Shown: positions 1 to 8,291 of the stretch, in pieces | How positions within the stretch are numbered: position 1 is the stretch's first letter | Layout of the letters: every line of letters starts with the position of its first letter | NCBI RefSeq assembly: GCF_028736115.1 | Contig: NZ_CP117877.1 | Span: 2,728,001 to 2,792,000 of the forward strand | Length of the DNA: 64,000 bases | Origin: Mucilaginibacter sp. KACC 22063 | GTDB taxonomy: Bacteria; Bacteroidota; Bacteroidia; Sphingobacteriales; Sphingobacteriaceae | Reading direction: 5' to 3' | The notes under the pieces: model-generated | Databases searched by the model: none | What the model saw: the letters and a program-made list of their open reading frames with translations, nothing else | Told to the model about the DNA's origin: nothing | Position numbers and translations under genes: made by a program

Positions 1-2
1 GC

Positions 3-782
3 AATATTTGGGAAAGCTACGAGCTTGATGAAATCAAGATGATGCAGATATTAGGTAACTTGCTTAGCAATGCCATAAAATATACCGAGCAGGGTTCTAT
101 TAAGCTTGAGGTGGTAAGAACAAATTACAATGAAAATTTTGACACTCTTCGTTTCGCTATATCTGATACTGGCGTAGGTATTCCGCAAGAATATTTCGAC
201 CAATTGTTTGATAGTTTTTCGCAACCAAAATCTATAACTACACGTAAGCAGGGCGGCTCGGGCCTTGGACTTGCCATTGTGAAAAAGCTGGTTGAGCTAC
301 ATAACAGTCGGGTGCACGTTCGTAGCCAGATCAACAAAGGATCAGTATTTTACTTTGACCTGAAATTAAAGAAATGCTTATCGGTACCAAAGGAACCTTT
401 ACAAAATTTAAACCAGCTACAAGCAACCAGTGTACTACTGGCCGAAGACAATATGATTAATGCCCTTGTAGCCCGTAAGCTGTTATCCAAATGGGGCATA
501 ACGGCCGAGCATGCTAAAAACGGGTTAGAAGCGGTTGAAATGGCCATGCAAAAACCTTATGATTTTATCCTGATGGATATTCATATGCCCGAAATGAATG
601 GTTTTGACGCCACCGAGCAAATACGCAACCAGCAAAATCCCAATCATAATACGCCAATATTTGCGCTTACCGCCGACATAACAGCCGAACAGCAAGACAA
701 CTATGTAAATTATTTCAATGGCTTTTTGCGTAAACCTATTGAAATAGAAAAACTGCACCAGGCATTGCTTAATGTAAGGTAA
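3..782 (+). CDS. Hybrid sensor histidine kinase, C-terminal part (5' end outside window)
   Basis: The reading frame is open to the left edge, so this is the C-terminal part of a larger protein. What remains is a GHKL ATPase domain (N-box NLLSNAIKYT, G1 box DTGVGIP, G2 box GSGLGLAI) followed by a receiver domain (VLLAEDNMIN, phospho-acceptor Asp in FILMDIHMPEMNG, conserved Thr in ALTAD, Lys in RKPIE). The kinase would autophosphorylate on a His in the missing DHp domain and pass phosphate to its own receiver. No DNA-binding output domain follows, so the partner is unknown. A downstream ATG at 39 is an internal Met, not the start. Confidence 0.9.
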   Translation, partial: NIWESYELDEIKMMQILGNLLSNAIKYTEQGSIKLEVVRTNYNENFDTLRFAISDTGVGIPQEYFDQLFDSFSQPKSITTRKQGGSGLGLAIVKKLVELHNSRVHVRSQINKGSVFYFDLKLKKCLSVPKEPLQNLNQLQATSVLLAEDNMINALVARKLLSKWGITAEHAKNGLEAVEMAMQKPYDFILMDIHMPEMNGFDATEQIRNQQNPNHNTPIFALTADITAEQQDNYVNYFNGFLRKPIEIEKLHQALLNVR

Positions 783-806
783 ATCTTATATTGGCACTGA
801 TAATTT

Positions 807-1394
807 ATGAAAAAGGGACGTTTAGAGGCTTTTAGCGATGGTGTGCTTGCTATCATTATTACCATAATGGTGCTGGAACTAAAAGTACCGCATGGCACTG
901 ATTTTAAAGACCTGTATCCCCTGCTACCAAAGTTTTTTAGCTATATCCTTAGTTTCATATACGTAGGTATTTACTGGAATAATCATCACCACATGATCTA
1001 CATGGTTGATAAAATCAACGGTAAAATACTTTGGGCAAATCTTAACCTGTTATTCTGGCTTTCCATTATTCCGTTTGTAACTGCCTGGATGGGTGAAAAC
1101 TACTTTGCCATGTGGCCGGTATTTTTCTACGGTTGTATATTATTACTTAATGCCATAGCTTACGAAATACTTGCTAAATATCTCATCAGGCAGGCTGGTA
1201 AAAATTCTGAATTAGCTCAGGCTTTCAGCAAAAATTGGAAAGATAAATTTTCCCCGGTGATATATATCGTTGGCATCATTGCTGCCTTCTTCAATACATA
1301 CGTCAGTGTTTTTATGTATGTAGTAGTCGCGATTATCTGGTTTATTCCGGATAAACGTGTGGAGCGGAAAGTAATAAACAGCGACCTGCATTAA
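807..1394 (+). CDS. TMEM175 family (DUF1211) potassium channel-like membrane protein
   Basis: A 195-residue protein with about six hydrophobic segments. The N-terminus carries the TMEM175 family hallmark: a first helix with an FSDG motif (RLEAFSDGVLAIIITIMVLEL), followed by a second segment with the usual short His-rich loop (WNNHHHM). Bacterial TMEM175 proteins are tetrameric potassium channels of the cytoplasmic membrane; the function here is inferred from family. A weak -7-like box (TATATTGG, one mismatch) lies at 787-794. The stop codon overlaps the stop of convergent ubiX by four bases. Confidence 0.85.
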   Translation: MKKGRLEAFSDGVLAIIITIMVLELKVPHGTDFKDLYPLLPKFFSYILSFIYVGIYWNNHHHMIYMVDKINGKILWANLNLLFWLSIIPFVTAWMGENYFAMWPVFFYGCILLLNAIAYEILAKYLIRQAGKNSELAQAFSKNWKDKFSPVIYIVGIIAAFFNTYVSVFMYVVVAIIWFIPDKRVERKVINSDLH

Positions 1395-1954
1395 TTACTA
1401 TCGTTCCAACGATAGCTGTCATGCTCTAGGCCTGCCAGGTCAATTACGCGGTTTACAACCGTTAGTGCCACATCTTCAATTGTTTTTGGAAGACTGTAAA
1501 AGGATGGCACCGCCGGACATATAATTCCGCCTGCTTCTGTAATGGTTGCCATATTGCGGATCTGAATCAGATTAAGCGGTGTATCTCGAGCCACGAGGAT
1601 TAGTTTTCGACGCTCTTTTAATATCACATCAGCAGCGCGGCAAATCAAATCATCAGAAGTACCTGCCGCAATACGTCCTAATGTTCCCATAGAACAGGGA
1701 ACAACAATCATGGTATCATAGCGTGCAGAACCCGAGGCAAATGGCGCCATAAAATCTTTTTTATGATAAAAATCGAAAGGGTAATTGTTAAAGTCTTCGT
1801 TTTGCAGTTCGAACTTCCAAACATCTTTGGCATTATCAGACATGATAACCCCAATCTTGTCTATCTGATCCTTTATTTTCAATAATTGATCAAACAATAC
1901 TTTAGCATATACAGAACCACTGGCTCCCGTTACAGCAATAACAATTTTTCTCAT
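1391..1954 (-). CDS. ubiX: Flavin prenyltransferase UbiX/Pad1
   Basis: A 187-residue flavoprotein of the UbiX/Pad1 family, which joins dimethylallyl phosphate to FMN to make the prenylated flavin used by UbiD-type decarboxylases. The N-terminus IVIAVTGASGSVYA is the FMN-binding signature, and the middle holds the conserved VVPCSMGTLGRIAAG stretch. The length matches the family. No ubiD-like gene is in the window, so the client decarboxylase must lie elsewhere. The gene is convergent with the TMEM175 gene (four-base overlap). Confidence 0.9.
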   Translation of the reverse strand: MRKIVIAVTGASGSVYAKVLFDQLLKIKDQIDKIGVIMSDNAKDVWKFELQNEDFNNYPFDFYHKKDFMAPFASGSARYDTMIVVPCSMGTLGRIAAGTSDDLICRAADVILKERRKLILVARDTPLNLIQIRNMATITEAGGIICPAVPSFYSLPKTIEDVALTVVNRVIDLAGLEHDSYRWNDSN

Positions 1955-2010
1955 GCTTTTTAGCAGATAAACATAATTATGGCAACAATGTTACGGAAAT
2001 ATAGGGCATA

Positions 2011-2042
2011 AAAAAAAGGGTCGAATACACGTACTCGACCCT
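2011..2042 (-). terminator. Rho-independent terminator downstream of ppk1-ppx
   Basis: On the minus strand an 8-bp stem (AGGGTCGA / TCGACCCT) with a 10-nt loop runs directly into a tract of eight T. It ends transcription coming from ppx, or from a short RNA starting inside the ppx 3' region. Confidence 0.8.
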
Positions 2043-2078
2043 ACATCTACCTATGAAAAACATGCCCTTGAGAGGGCA
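2011..2078 (-). ncRNA. Candidate short RNA between ppx and ubiX
   Basis: About 67 nt on the minus strand between a TACTTTTG box (2082-2089) and the terminator at 2011-2042. It contains a second perfect hairpin, ATGCCCT-TGAG-AGGGCAT, at 2062-2079. The linker between the hairpins resembles sequences next to two other terminators in the window. It could equally be the ppx 3' untranslated region. Confidence 0.3.
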
Positions 2079-2081
2079 TTA

Positions 2082-2116
2082 CAAAAGTAATAATATTTTT
2101 TAATTTGTAAACAAAA
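2082..2116 (-). promoter_or_regulatory. Bacteroidota-type promoter (TTTG-N22-TACTTTTG)
   Basis: On the minus strand a perfect TAnnTTTG box lies at 2089-2082, with TTTTG 22 nt upstream at 2116-2112. It sits downstream of the ppx stop codon and points at the two hairpins, so it would drive a short noncoding transcript. Confidence 0.35.
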
Positions 2117-2144
2117 TTTTCAAATAATTTAACAGCAAATTTGT

Positions 2145-3020
2145 TTAGCTGTTCTTTTCAATCAGTGTCTGTATAATACCATCAACCATACCCACGCTTG
2201 GTACATAGATAGATTTTACATCGGCCCATTTCATTACCGTAAGATATATTTCGCACGCTGGAATAATAACATCTGCCCGATCTGGATTTAAACCTAAAAT
2301 ATTAATCCTGTCTTTAAGCGAATATGAATTAAGATGATTGTATAGCGCCTTTAACTTATTGATAGACAGTGGTGCGCCATCTTTTTCTTCAGACAATTTA
2401 TACAGTTTATTAATATTACCACCGGTACCAATACCCGAAACATTTTTGAATTTGCGCGTATTTTGCACTACAAATTGCTTCATTTCATTCCAGGTTTCTT
2501 CTTTATCCTGGTTGTCCAATATACGTATGGTACCGATATTGAATGACTGTGACACCTGCATTTTACCAGCCGAAAACAAAGAAATTTCGGTACTACCACC
2601 ACCTACATCTATATACAGATAGTTTTTAGTATTATCTATATTTTGTTCGATATGGCTGGAATAAATAATATTTGCTTCACGCTGCCCATGTACAATTTCC
2701 AAGTCAAGGCCCGAAGCTTCTTTAATGCGTTTAACTATATCCTGCCCGTTTTTAGCTTCGCGCATGGCCGAAGTAGCGCAGGCCATGTAATCGTTCACCT
2801 TGTAAACATCTATCAGGTTACTAAAGGCAATCATTGTTTTTACCAGGTCTTCAGCCTTTTTAGGTGAAATTTCCTGATGTAAAAAGGCATCATCGCCCAG
2901 GCGCAACGGTACACGTACAAGTGTATTTTTTTTAAACGAAGTTGCGTCGTTGTGCTTAACAACATCTGCAATAAGCAACCTTACTGCATTAGAACCAATG
3001 TCAATAGCGGCGTATCTCAA
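2145..3020 (-). CDS. ppx: Exopolyphosphatase, Ppx/GppA family
   Basis: A 291-residue Ppx/GppA family protein of the actin-like ATPase fold. Visible motifs are the phosphate-1 loop AAIDIGSNAVRLLI, the second phosphate-binding loop YIDVGGGSTEISL, and Glu-containing VHGQREANIIY. It lacks the C-terminal HD-like domain of the roughly 500-residue E. coli Ppx and matches the short form. The expected reaction is hydrolysis of polyphosphate or pppGpp. The start is TTG (MRYAAIDIG), four bases after the ppk1 stop; no in-frame ATG fits. With ppk1 it forms a polyphosphate synthesis/degradation operon. Confidence 0.9.
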   Translation of the reverse strand: MRYAAIDIGSNAVRLLIADVVKHNDATSFKKNTLVRVPLRLGDDAFLHQEISPKKAEDLVKTMIAFSNLIDVYKVNDYMACATSAMREAKNGQDIVKRIKEASGLDLEIVHGQREANIIYSSHIEQNIDNTKNYLYIDVGGGSTEISLFSAGKMQVSQSFNIGTIRILDNQDKEETWNEMKQFVVQNTRKFKNVSGIGTGGNINKLYKLSEEKDGAPLSINKLKALYNHLNSYSLKDRINILGLNPDRADVIIPACEIYLTVMKWADVKSIYVPSVGMVDGIIQTLIEKNS

Positions 3021-3024
3021 TTTC

Positions 3025-5073
3025 TTATATTTTAGATTTCAGGTAATTATATATTTCAATTTGGGCGCGATGCGTGCTGTCGGCTCGTGTTTTGTGATAT
3101 TTATTTGTTCCGATACCATTTAATTCACGTGCTTTGGTATTATCACTTAGCTGTATTTTGATAATGTCTTTAAGTTCTTGCCGTAATGCAGGATCAAGGA
3201 TAGGGAACCCTACCTCTACCCTGTTATCAATATTACGGGTCATCAGATCGGCCGATGTTAAATAGATCTTCTCGTCACCACCATTTGCAAAAATCATTAC
3301 ACGGGCGTGCTCCAGGTACTTGTCAACGATACTGATGACCTTGATATTTTCGCTATACCCTTTTACACCGCCTATAAGACAACACATTCCCCTAACTATC
3401 AGGTTAATTTTAACCCCCGCGTTGCTGGCCTGGTACAACTTGGCTATAATTTGCTCATCTGATAAACTGTTAACCTTCAGTATCATGTAAGCCGTTTTTT
3501 TGGCTTTTGCATTTTTAATTTCCTGGTCAATAAGCTTATAAATAGCAGGCCTGGAATCTATTGGCGATACAATGAGATGCTTTAAACCTTTTGGCAATAC
3601 AGATTTATGTAAGGCTTTAAAAACCTCTGCCAGATCAGTTGTAATACGTTTTTCGCAAGTAAACAGCGTATGATCTGCATAAATTTGTGCCGTTTTTTCA
3701 TTAAAGTTTCCGGTGGATAATGCTGCGTAATAGAATGGCTTTCCTTTTTGCATACGCGTTACCAGGCAGGTTTTAGCATGCACTTTGTAATTGGGGACGC
3801 CATATATTACAGTTACGCCTTCTTCTTCCAGGCGGTTGCTCCAGTAAATATTATTCTGCTCGTCGAAACGGGCACGCAGTTCTATAATGCAATATACTTT
3901 TTTGCCGTTCTTTGCTGCATTAATCAGTGCATGTATTACGCTTGAATTTTCGGCAAGGCGGTAGAGGCTGATACTGATCTCTTTTACCTTAGGATCAATT
4001 GCCGCTTCACGTAAAAAGTGAGTGATATACTCAAAGGGCTGGTAAGGGGTGCTCATTAAATGGTCTTTAATGGCTATTTGCCCCAGCAAACTTTTACGGT
4101 AAGATAAACTGTCTACCGGCAATTGCGGATATCGTTTATATTCCAGGTCAGGCTTTTTGGTATTTGGGAAACTGATAAAATCTTTAAAATTATGGTAACG
4201 GTTACCCGGGATCAGGTTTTCCGGGTGAAGGCTCATTTGTCCTACCAGGTAGTTAACCATATCGGCAGGCATATCCGCATCATAAAGCAGGCGCATGGGC
4301 TTACCCTTGCGGCGTTTTTGCAAGCTTTTAGCAAGTGCATCAATAAACTTCTCGCTTACCTCTTTGTCCAGATCAAGCTCGGCATCGCGGGTAAGCTGTA
4401 TGGAATAGGCCTCGATAGAATCATATTCAAAAATGAAGAAAATCTCGTCGAGGTTGTAGCGGATGATGTCATCCAGCAGGATGATGAAATTCAGATCATT
4501 TGTTTGCGGCAACACCAAAAATCTCGACAAGCTATCCGGAATTTCGATCAATGCATACCAAACTCTTTTTTTAGTAGTAAGCTTTACGAAAAAGTAAATC
4601 GCACGGTCGCGCAGTTCGGGAAAATGGTTGATCCCATCAAGCATAACCGGCACCAGGGTCGGTAATATTTTGTTGCGAAAATACTCCTTAACAAATGCAC
4701 CACGTGATACGTTGATCTGCCGCTCAGTTAAAATAAATATCTTTTCCTCAGCTAATTGCTTAACAATAATATTCTCATACAGGTTGTTAAACTTCTTCTC
4801 TTGTTTTACAACAATAGATTTGATCTGGCTTAAAACCTTTTTAGGATTGTATCCCAGTAAATCCTTTGCTTTTTCATTCAGGTTTGAAAGGCGGCTTAAA
4901 GTAGCCACACGTACCCGGTAAAATTCATCAAGGTTGGAAGAAAATATAGCAAGGAAGCGTACACGGTCTATTAACGGAACGGTTGGGTCGGCAGCTTCCT
5001 GTAATACCCTGTCATTAAAATATAACCAGCTTATTTCTCTGTTAATTAAAGGTATTCGTTTTTCAGTAGCCAT
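3025..5073 (-). CDS. ppk1: Polyphosphate kinase 1
   Basis: A 682-residue PPK1, the normal length. It makes long-chain polyphosphate from ATP reversibly at the membrane. Domain order: N domain (REISWLYFNDRVLQEA), head domain, then two PLD-like catalytic domains. The autophosphorylated His lies in NYKVHAKTCLV, followed by STGNFNEKTA. The second catalytic His lies in KYLEHARVMIF, and the C2 domain has SADLMTRNIDNRVEVGFPI. It is first in a two-gene operon with ppx, so synthesis and breakdown of polyphosphate are encoded on one mRNA. Confidence 0.97.
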   Translation of the reverse strand: MATEKRIPLINREISWLYFNDRVLQEAADPTVPLIDRVRFLAIFSSNLDEFYRVRVATLSRLSNLNEKAKDLLGYNPKKVLSQIKSIVVKQEKKFNNLYENIIVKQLAEEKIFILTERQINVSRGAFVKEYFRNKILPTLVPVMLDGINHFPELRDRAIYFFVKLTTKKRVWYALIEIPDSLSRFLVLPQTNDLNFIILLDDIIRYNLDEIFFIFEYDSIEAYSIQLTRDAELDLDKEVSEKFIDALAKSLQKRRKGKPMRLLYDADMPADMVNYLVGQMSLHPENLIPGNRYHNFKDFISFPNTKKPDLEYKRYPQLPVDSLSYRKSLLGQIAIKDHLMSTPYQPFEYITHFLREAAIDPKVKEISISLYRLAENSSVIHALINAAKNGKKVYCIIELRARFDEQNNIYWSNRLEEEGVTVIYGVPNYKVHAKTCLVTRMQKGKPFYYAALSTGNFNEKTAQIYADHTLFTCEKRITTDLAEVFKALHKSVLPKGLKHLIVSPIDSRPAIYKLIDQEIKNAKAKKTAYMILKVNSLSDEQIIAKLYQASNAGVKINLIVRGMCCLIGGVKGYSENIKVISIVDKYLEHARVMIFANGGDEKIYLTSADLMTRNIDNRVEVGFPILDPALRQELKDIIKIQLSDNTKARELNGIGTNKYHKTRADSTHRAQIEIYNYLKSKI

Positions 5074-5192
5074 TTGGAGCGTAAACCGACAAGTTAGGGT
5101 GTTAATGCAAAACTGCCGATTTATTTGTTAAGATTATATTAACTTAATTTTAAATAAGCTGGTTTTAATTTAACATGCATTTTTAACAATGG

Positions 5193-5223
5193 TTGACAGA
5201 TCAACATTATAGCCTTACTATTG
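5193..5223 (+). promoter_or_regulatory. Possible yajQ promoter (TTG-N20-TACTATTG)
   Basis: TTG at 5193-5195 is followed after 20 nt by TACTATTG at 5216-5223, one mismatch from TAnnTTTG. The yajQ ATG is 28 nt further on. Confidence 0.35.
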
Positions 5224-5251
5224 TATTATAATTTATTAAACCATTTACCAA

Positions 5252-5746
5252 ATGCCATCTTTTGATATTGTAAGCAAGATTGACGGGCAAACCCTGGACA
5301 ATGCAATTAATACTGCTAAGAAAGAAATTTTAAACCGTTATGATTTTAACGATTCAAAAAGCACTGTTGACCTTGATAAAAAAACCAACGAGATCACGAT
5401 AGTTACTGAAAATGACATGCGCCTTAAAGCCATTGAGGACTCGATCATCAGCCGCATGATGAAGCAGGGACTTGACCCAAAAGCGCTTGACACCGATAAA
5501 GATCCGGTATCAGCCTCTGGCAACATGATCCGAAAAGAAATTAAGATTAAAGAAGGTATAGATAAAGAAGCCGCTAAAAAGATCGTAAAGAAAATTAAAG
5601 ACAGTGGCTTAAAGGTACAGGCTTCTATTATGGAAGACCAGGTACGTGTACAAGCCAAAAAGATTGACGACCTGCAGGCTGTAATCAGCCTTTGCCGTGG
5701 TGAAGATTTTGGACAGCCGCTTCAATACATTAATATGCGCAACTAA
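5252..5746 (+). CDS. yajQ: YajQ family nucleotide-binding protein
   Basis: A 164-residue UPF0234/YajQ protein, the full family length. It has the typical N-terminus MPSFDIVSKID, an internal NEITIVTENDMRL stretch and the C-terminus QVRVQAKKIDDLQAVI. Members form a double ferredoxin-like fold that binds nucleotides, cyclic di-GMP in Xanthomonas. The ligand in this organism is unknown. It stands alone between ppk1 (divergent) and hsp20 (convergent). Confidence 0.93.
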   Translation: MPSFDIVSKIDGQTLDNAINTAKKEILNRYDFNDSKSTVDLDKKTNEITIVTENDMRLKAIEDSIISRMMKQGLDPKALDTDKDPVSASGNMIRKEIKIKEGIDKEAAKKIVKKIKDSGLKVQASIMEDQVRVQAKKIDDLQAVISLCRGEDFGQPLQYINMRN

Positions 5747-5779
5747 TAAAAAGTCCCTTGCAGAATTCTGCAAGGGACT
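5747..5779 (-). terminator. Rho-independent terminator of hsp20
   Basis: A perfect 28-base palindrome at 5752-5779 (14-nt arms, AGTCCCTTGCAGAA and complement), followed on the minus strand by TTTTTATTA. The T-tract is on the hsp20 side only. It lies between the convergent yajQ and hsp20 genes. Confidence 0.85.
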
Positions 5780-5818
5780 AATCAAACTAAACCAACACCT
5801 ATTTATGAAAACAATTCT

Positions 5819-6256
5819 TTATTTCACAGCAATTTCTCTGCTTTGAAATTTAGCTTCTTCTTTTTTAGCTACGTTAAGGCTTAAAATACCATCAACATAT
5901 TCAGCTTCGATCTTTGCATGATCTGCGCTTTCTGGCAAGGTGAATGAGCGTACAAATGAATTGTAAGCGTATTCTTTCTTGCTGTATTTTTTACCTTGGG
6001 TGGTATTCTCGGTTTTTTTCTCAGCCGAAATGCTTAACACATTTTTATCAAGACTGATTTTAAAATCTTCTTTTTTCAAACCAGGTACGGCAAGTTCGAT
6101 GTGGAAATTATTTTCAGTTTCTGCAATGTTTACAGCAGGCACTTTGCTTACAAAACGGTCATTGATAAATGAGTCATTAAAGAAAGTGTCAAACACATCG
6201 TTAAAAAATGGATTTACGTTAGCTTTTGGTCCGTTATTAAATTTTACAAGTGTCAT
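5819..6256 (-). CDS. Small heat-shock protein, Hsp20/alpha-crystallin family
   Basis: A 145-residue holdase chaperone. It has an N-terminal arm (residues 1-35, with NPFFNDVFDTFFND), an alpha-crystallin domain from about residue 42 (VNIAETENNFHIELAVPGLKK, signature VPGLKKEDF) and the conserved DGILSLNVAKKEE near the end. Such proteins bind unfolding clients without ATP. Expression looks specially controlled: there is a sigma-54-like promoter about 50 bases upstream and a GGAGG ribosome binding site, both unusual for this genome. Confidence 0.95.
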   Translation of the reverse strand: MTLVKFNNGPKANVNPFFNDVFDTFFNDSFINDRFVSKVPAVNIAETENNFHIELAVPGLKKEDFKISLDKNVLSISAEKKTENTTQGKKYSKKEYAYNSFVRSFTLPESADHAKIEAEYVDGILSLNVAKKEEAKFQSREIAVK

Positions 6257-6264
6257 TTTTATAT

Positions 6265-6269
6265 CCTCC
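6265..6269 (-). promoter_or_regulatory. Strong Shine-Dalgarno sequence of hsp20
   Basis: GGAGG on the minus strand, with 8 nt between it and the ATG at 6256. Most other genes in the window have no recognisable Shine-Dalgarno sequence, as usual in Bacteroidota, so this one stands out and fixes the start codon. Confidence 0.8.
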
Positions 6270-6303
6270 GTTATTTTAGTTTTATTAACTTCGTTGCTAT
6301 AAG

Positions 6304-6319
6304 TACAACTCCTGTACCA
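6304..6319 (-). promoter_or_regulatory. Sigma-54-like -24/-12 promoter of hsp20
   Basis: The minus strand reads TGGTACAGGAGTTGTA. Against the RpoN consensus TGGYACRNNNNTTGCW only the C of the -12 element differs (T here). It lies about 48 bases upstream of the hsp20 ATG. No TAnnTTTG box is present upstream of this gene. The same bases form a GTACA-N5-TGTAC inverted repeat at 6303-6317. Confidence 0.45.
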
Positions 6320-6389
6320 CCAAGTATTTTTTAACTAAACATGACTTTATGTCTTAAAAAATATTTACCACAGGACAAAATGACATTTC

Positions 6390-6836
6390 ATGGCTGAAAA
6401 TATTTCTGATTACAATTTTCGTTTCCCTATATCGATCCGGTTTTCTGATATTGATGCTTACGGCAATGTGAGCAACACGATATATCTTACCTTTTTTGAA
6501 ATTGCACGTTTAAACTACTGGAAAGATGTTACGCAATGGGATTTTAAAAAGGCAGGAGTTATTTTAGGACGCTCTGAGATCAACTATCTAAAGCCTATAA
6601 CCATTGATGATACCATATGCTGCTATGTACGTACTTCGCGTATAGGTAACAGCAGTTTTGATATGTTGTACCTCTTAACCCGTAACACGCCAGACGGGGA
6701 AGAAATTTGCACTACCGGCAAATCTGTTTGTATCAGTTATGATTATGATGCTAAAGAGTCGGTGCCTATCCCCGAGAATGAACGCCAGCGCATGATTGAG
6801 TATGATAAGCCGGGGCTGATCACCAATACACATTAA
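6390..6836 (+). CDS. Acyl-CoA thioesterase, 4HBT/FadM-like hotdog fold
   Basis: A 148-residue single-hotdog protein. The motif RFSDIDAYGNVSNTIYLTFFEIARL is that of the YbgC/FadM 4-hydroxybenzoyl-CoA thioesterase family, whose active-site Asp sits in the xDxDxxGHVNN-type stretch; Ser replaces the usual second Asn-side residue. It would hydrolyse an acyl-CoA; the chain is not predictable. It stands alone, convergent with glcD. Confidence 0.85.
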   Translation: MAENISDYNFRFPISIRFSDIDAYGNVSNTIYLTFFEIARLNYWKDVTQWDFKKAGVILGRSEINYLKPITIDDTICCYVRTSRIGNSSFDMLYLLTRNTPDGEEICTTGKSVCISYDYDAKESVPIPENERQRMIEYDKPGLITNTH

Positions 6837-6855
6837 AGAAAAACGTTTATTAACC

Positions 6856-6884
6856 GCCAGGCTGCTAATTATTTAGCACCTGGC
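6856..6884. terminator. Hairpin between convergent thioesterase and glcD genes
   Basis: Imperfect stem: GCCAG/CTGGC outside and TGCTAA/TTAGCA inside, with a 4-nt loop. It fills the 54-bp gap between two convergent stops. No good T-tract is present on either strand, so its termination strength is uncertain. Confidence 0.5.
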
Positions 6885-6890
6885 AGTTGA

Positions 6891-8291
6891 TCAATTAAAT
6901 ATCTTACCTGGGTTAAGAATGTTATTAGGGTCGAACACCTGCTTAATACCACGCCACAAGGCAAAGTGTACATCGCTATATTTGATAGGCATGTATTCTT
7001 TTTGAAGCAGGCCTATGCCGTGCTCACCAGACAAGGTACCGCCTAATGCAACGGTAAGCTCAAAAATCTCCTTAATACCTTCTTTAAGTTTATTATTCCA
7101 GTCCTCATCGCTCATGCCTGCCTTAATGATGTTCACATGCAGGTTGCCATCGCCGGCATGGCCATAGCAAACGGATTCAAATCCAAATCTTCCGCCTATT
7201 TCTTTTATACCATTTATCAGTTGAGGCAATGCAGCGCGTGGGACTACCGTATCTTCTTCTTTATAAACCGAGTTTGATTTTACGGATACGGCCATGGTGC
7301 GGCGCATTACCCAAAGCTCTTCTTTTTGCGCGGCAGTATCTGCAAATAAAACGTCCTGGCAATTAAAGCTTTCTAAAACACCATTGATACGTTCGCAGTT
7401 TTCAAAGATCAGATCCATGCTGCTGCCGTCAACTTCTATCAACAGAAAAGCCTGTATGCCCTCTTTCAAATCAAAGTTGACTCCATCATGCTCAATCACC
7501 CACTCTACTCCCCTGCGCTCCATAAACTCCAGCGCCGATGGTACCACACCCGCCCTGAAAATTGCAGACACAGCTGCACAGGCATCTTCATTTGAGGCAA
7601 ATGAGGCCAGCATCAATACATCATGTTGTGGTCTAGGAATTAATTTAACAACTATAGCAGTTACAATGCCCAGGGTACCTTCCGAGCCGATCATCAATTG
7701 AGTTAGGTTGTAACCAGATGAATATTTCAAAGTATTTGCGCCTGTCCAGATGATTTCACCAGTGGGCAATACTACCTGCAGGTTCAATATATATTCTCGA
7801 ATGGTACCATACTTTACTACCCTCGGGCCACCAGACCCATGAGATACATTTCCGCCGATAAAACAACTGCCCTTGCTGGCCGGGTCAACCGGATACAGCA
7901 AACCCTTTTCAGCTACAGCATCCATAAAAACCTCGGTAATTACACCTGGTTCAACAGTAGCTTGCAAATTATCTTCGTCAATCTGTAGAATTTTATTGAA
8001 ACGCTCCATAGAAATCAGCAAGCCTTTGTTCACCGGCAATGCACCACCGCTTAAGCCTGTACCTGCCCCGCGCGGTGTAACAGCAATGTGTTTTTCATTA
8101 CAGATCTTCAGTAATCCGGCCACCTGTTCTGCCGTTTGTGGCTTAACAACTACCTCAGGGTAATAAACCAGATCTTCTGTCTCATCACGGCTATATTTTT
8201 CAAGTTCATCATGCGCAGTAAGTACATTGGCTTCACCGGCAATCGCTTTAAAAGCGTTTAAAATATCTTCTGTTATCAGTTGGTAGCCCAT
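6891..8291 (-). CDS. glcD: FAD-linked oxidase, GlcD-type (glycolate or D-lactate dehydrogenase)
   Basis: A 466-residue FAD-binding PCMH-type oxidoreductase with a C-terminal FAD-oxidase domain, the size of GlcD. Visible motifs: FAD-binding TPRGAGTGLSGGA (about residues 75-87), GSEGTLGIVTA, and C-terminal CYGHAGDGNLHVNI and GTLSGEHGIG. It oxidises a 2-hydroxyacid, glycolate or D-lactate being most likely. No glcE/glcF partners are nearby, so it may act alone. Its ATG overlaps the folB stop by one base (TAATG), so the two genes are translationally coupled. Confidence 0.88.
   Translation of the reverse strand: MGYQLITEDILNAFKAIAGEANVLTAHDELEKYSRDETEDLVYYPEVVVKPQTAEQVAGLLKICNEKHIAVTPRGAGTGLSGGALPVNKGLLISMERFNKILQIDEDNLQATVEPGVITEVFMDAVAEKGLLYPVDPASKGSCFIGGNVSHGSGGPRVVKYGTIREYILNLQVVLPTGEIIWTGANTLKYSSGYNLTQLMIGSEGTLGIVTAIVVKLIPRPQHDVLMLASFASNEDACAAVSAIFRAGVVPSALEFMERRGVEWVIEHDGVNFDLKEGIQAFLLIEVDGSSMDLIFENCERINGVLESFNCQDVLFADTAAQKEELWVMRRTMAVSVKSNSVYKEEDTVVPRAALPQLINGIKEIGGRFGFESVCYGHAGDGNLHVNIIKAGMSDEDWNNKLKEGIKEIFELTVALGGTLSGEHGIGLLQKEYMPIKYSDVHFALWRGIKQVFDPNNILNPGKIFN

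Noticed and set aside
4123-4665. Long plus-strand ORF (180 codons) antisense to ppk1
   Set aside because: It lies wholly inside ppk1 on the other strand, has no recognisable domain, and codon structure follows ppk1.
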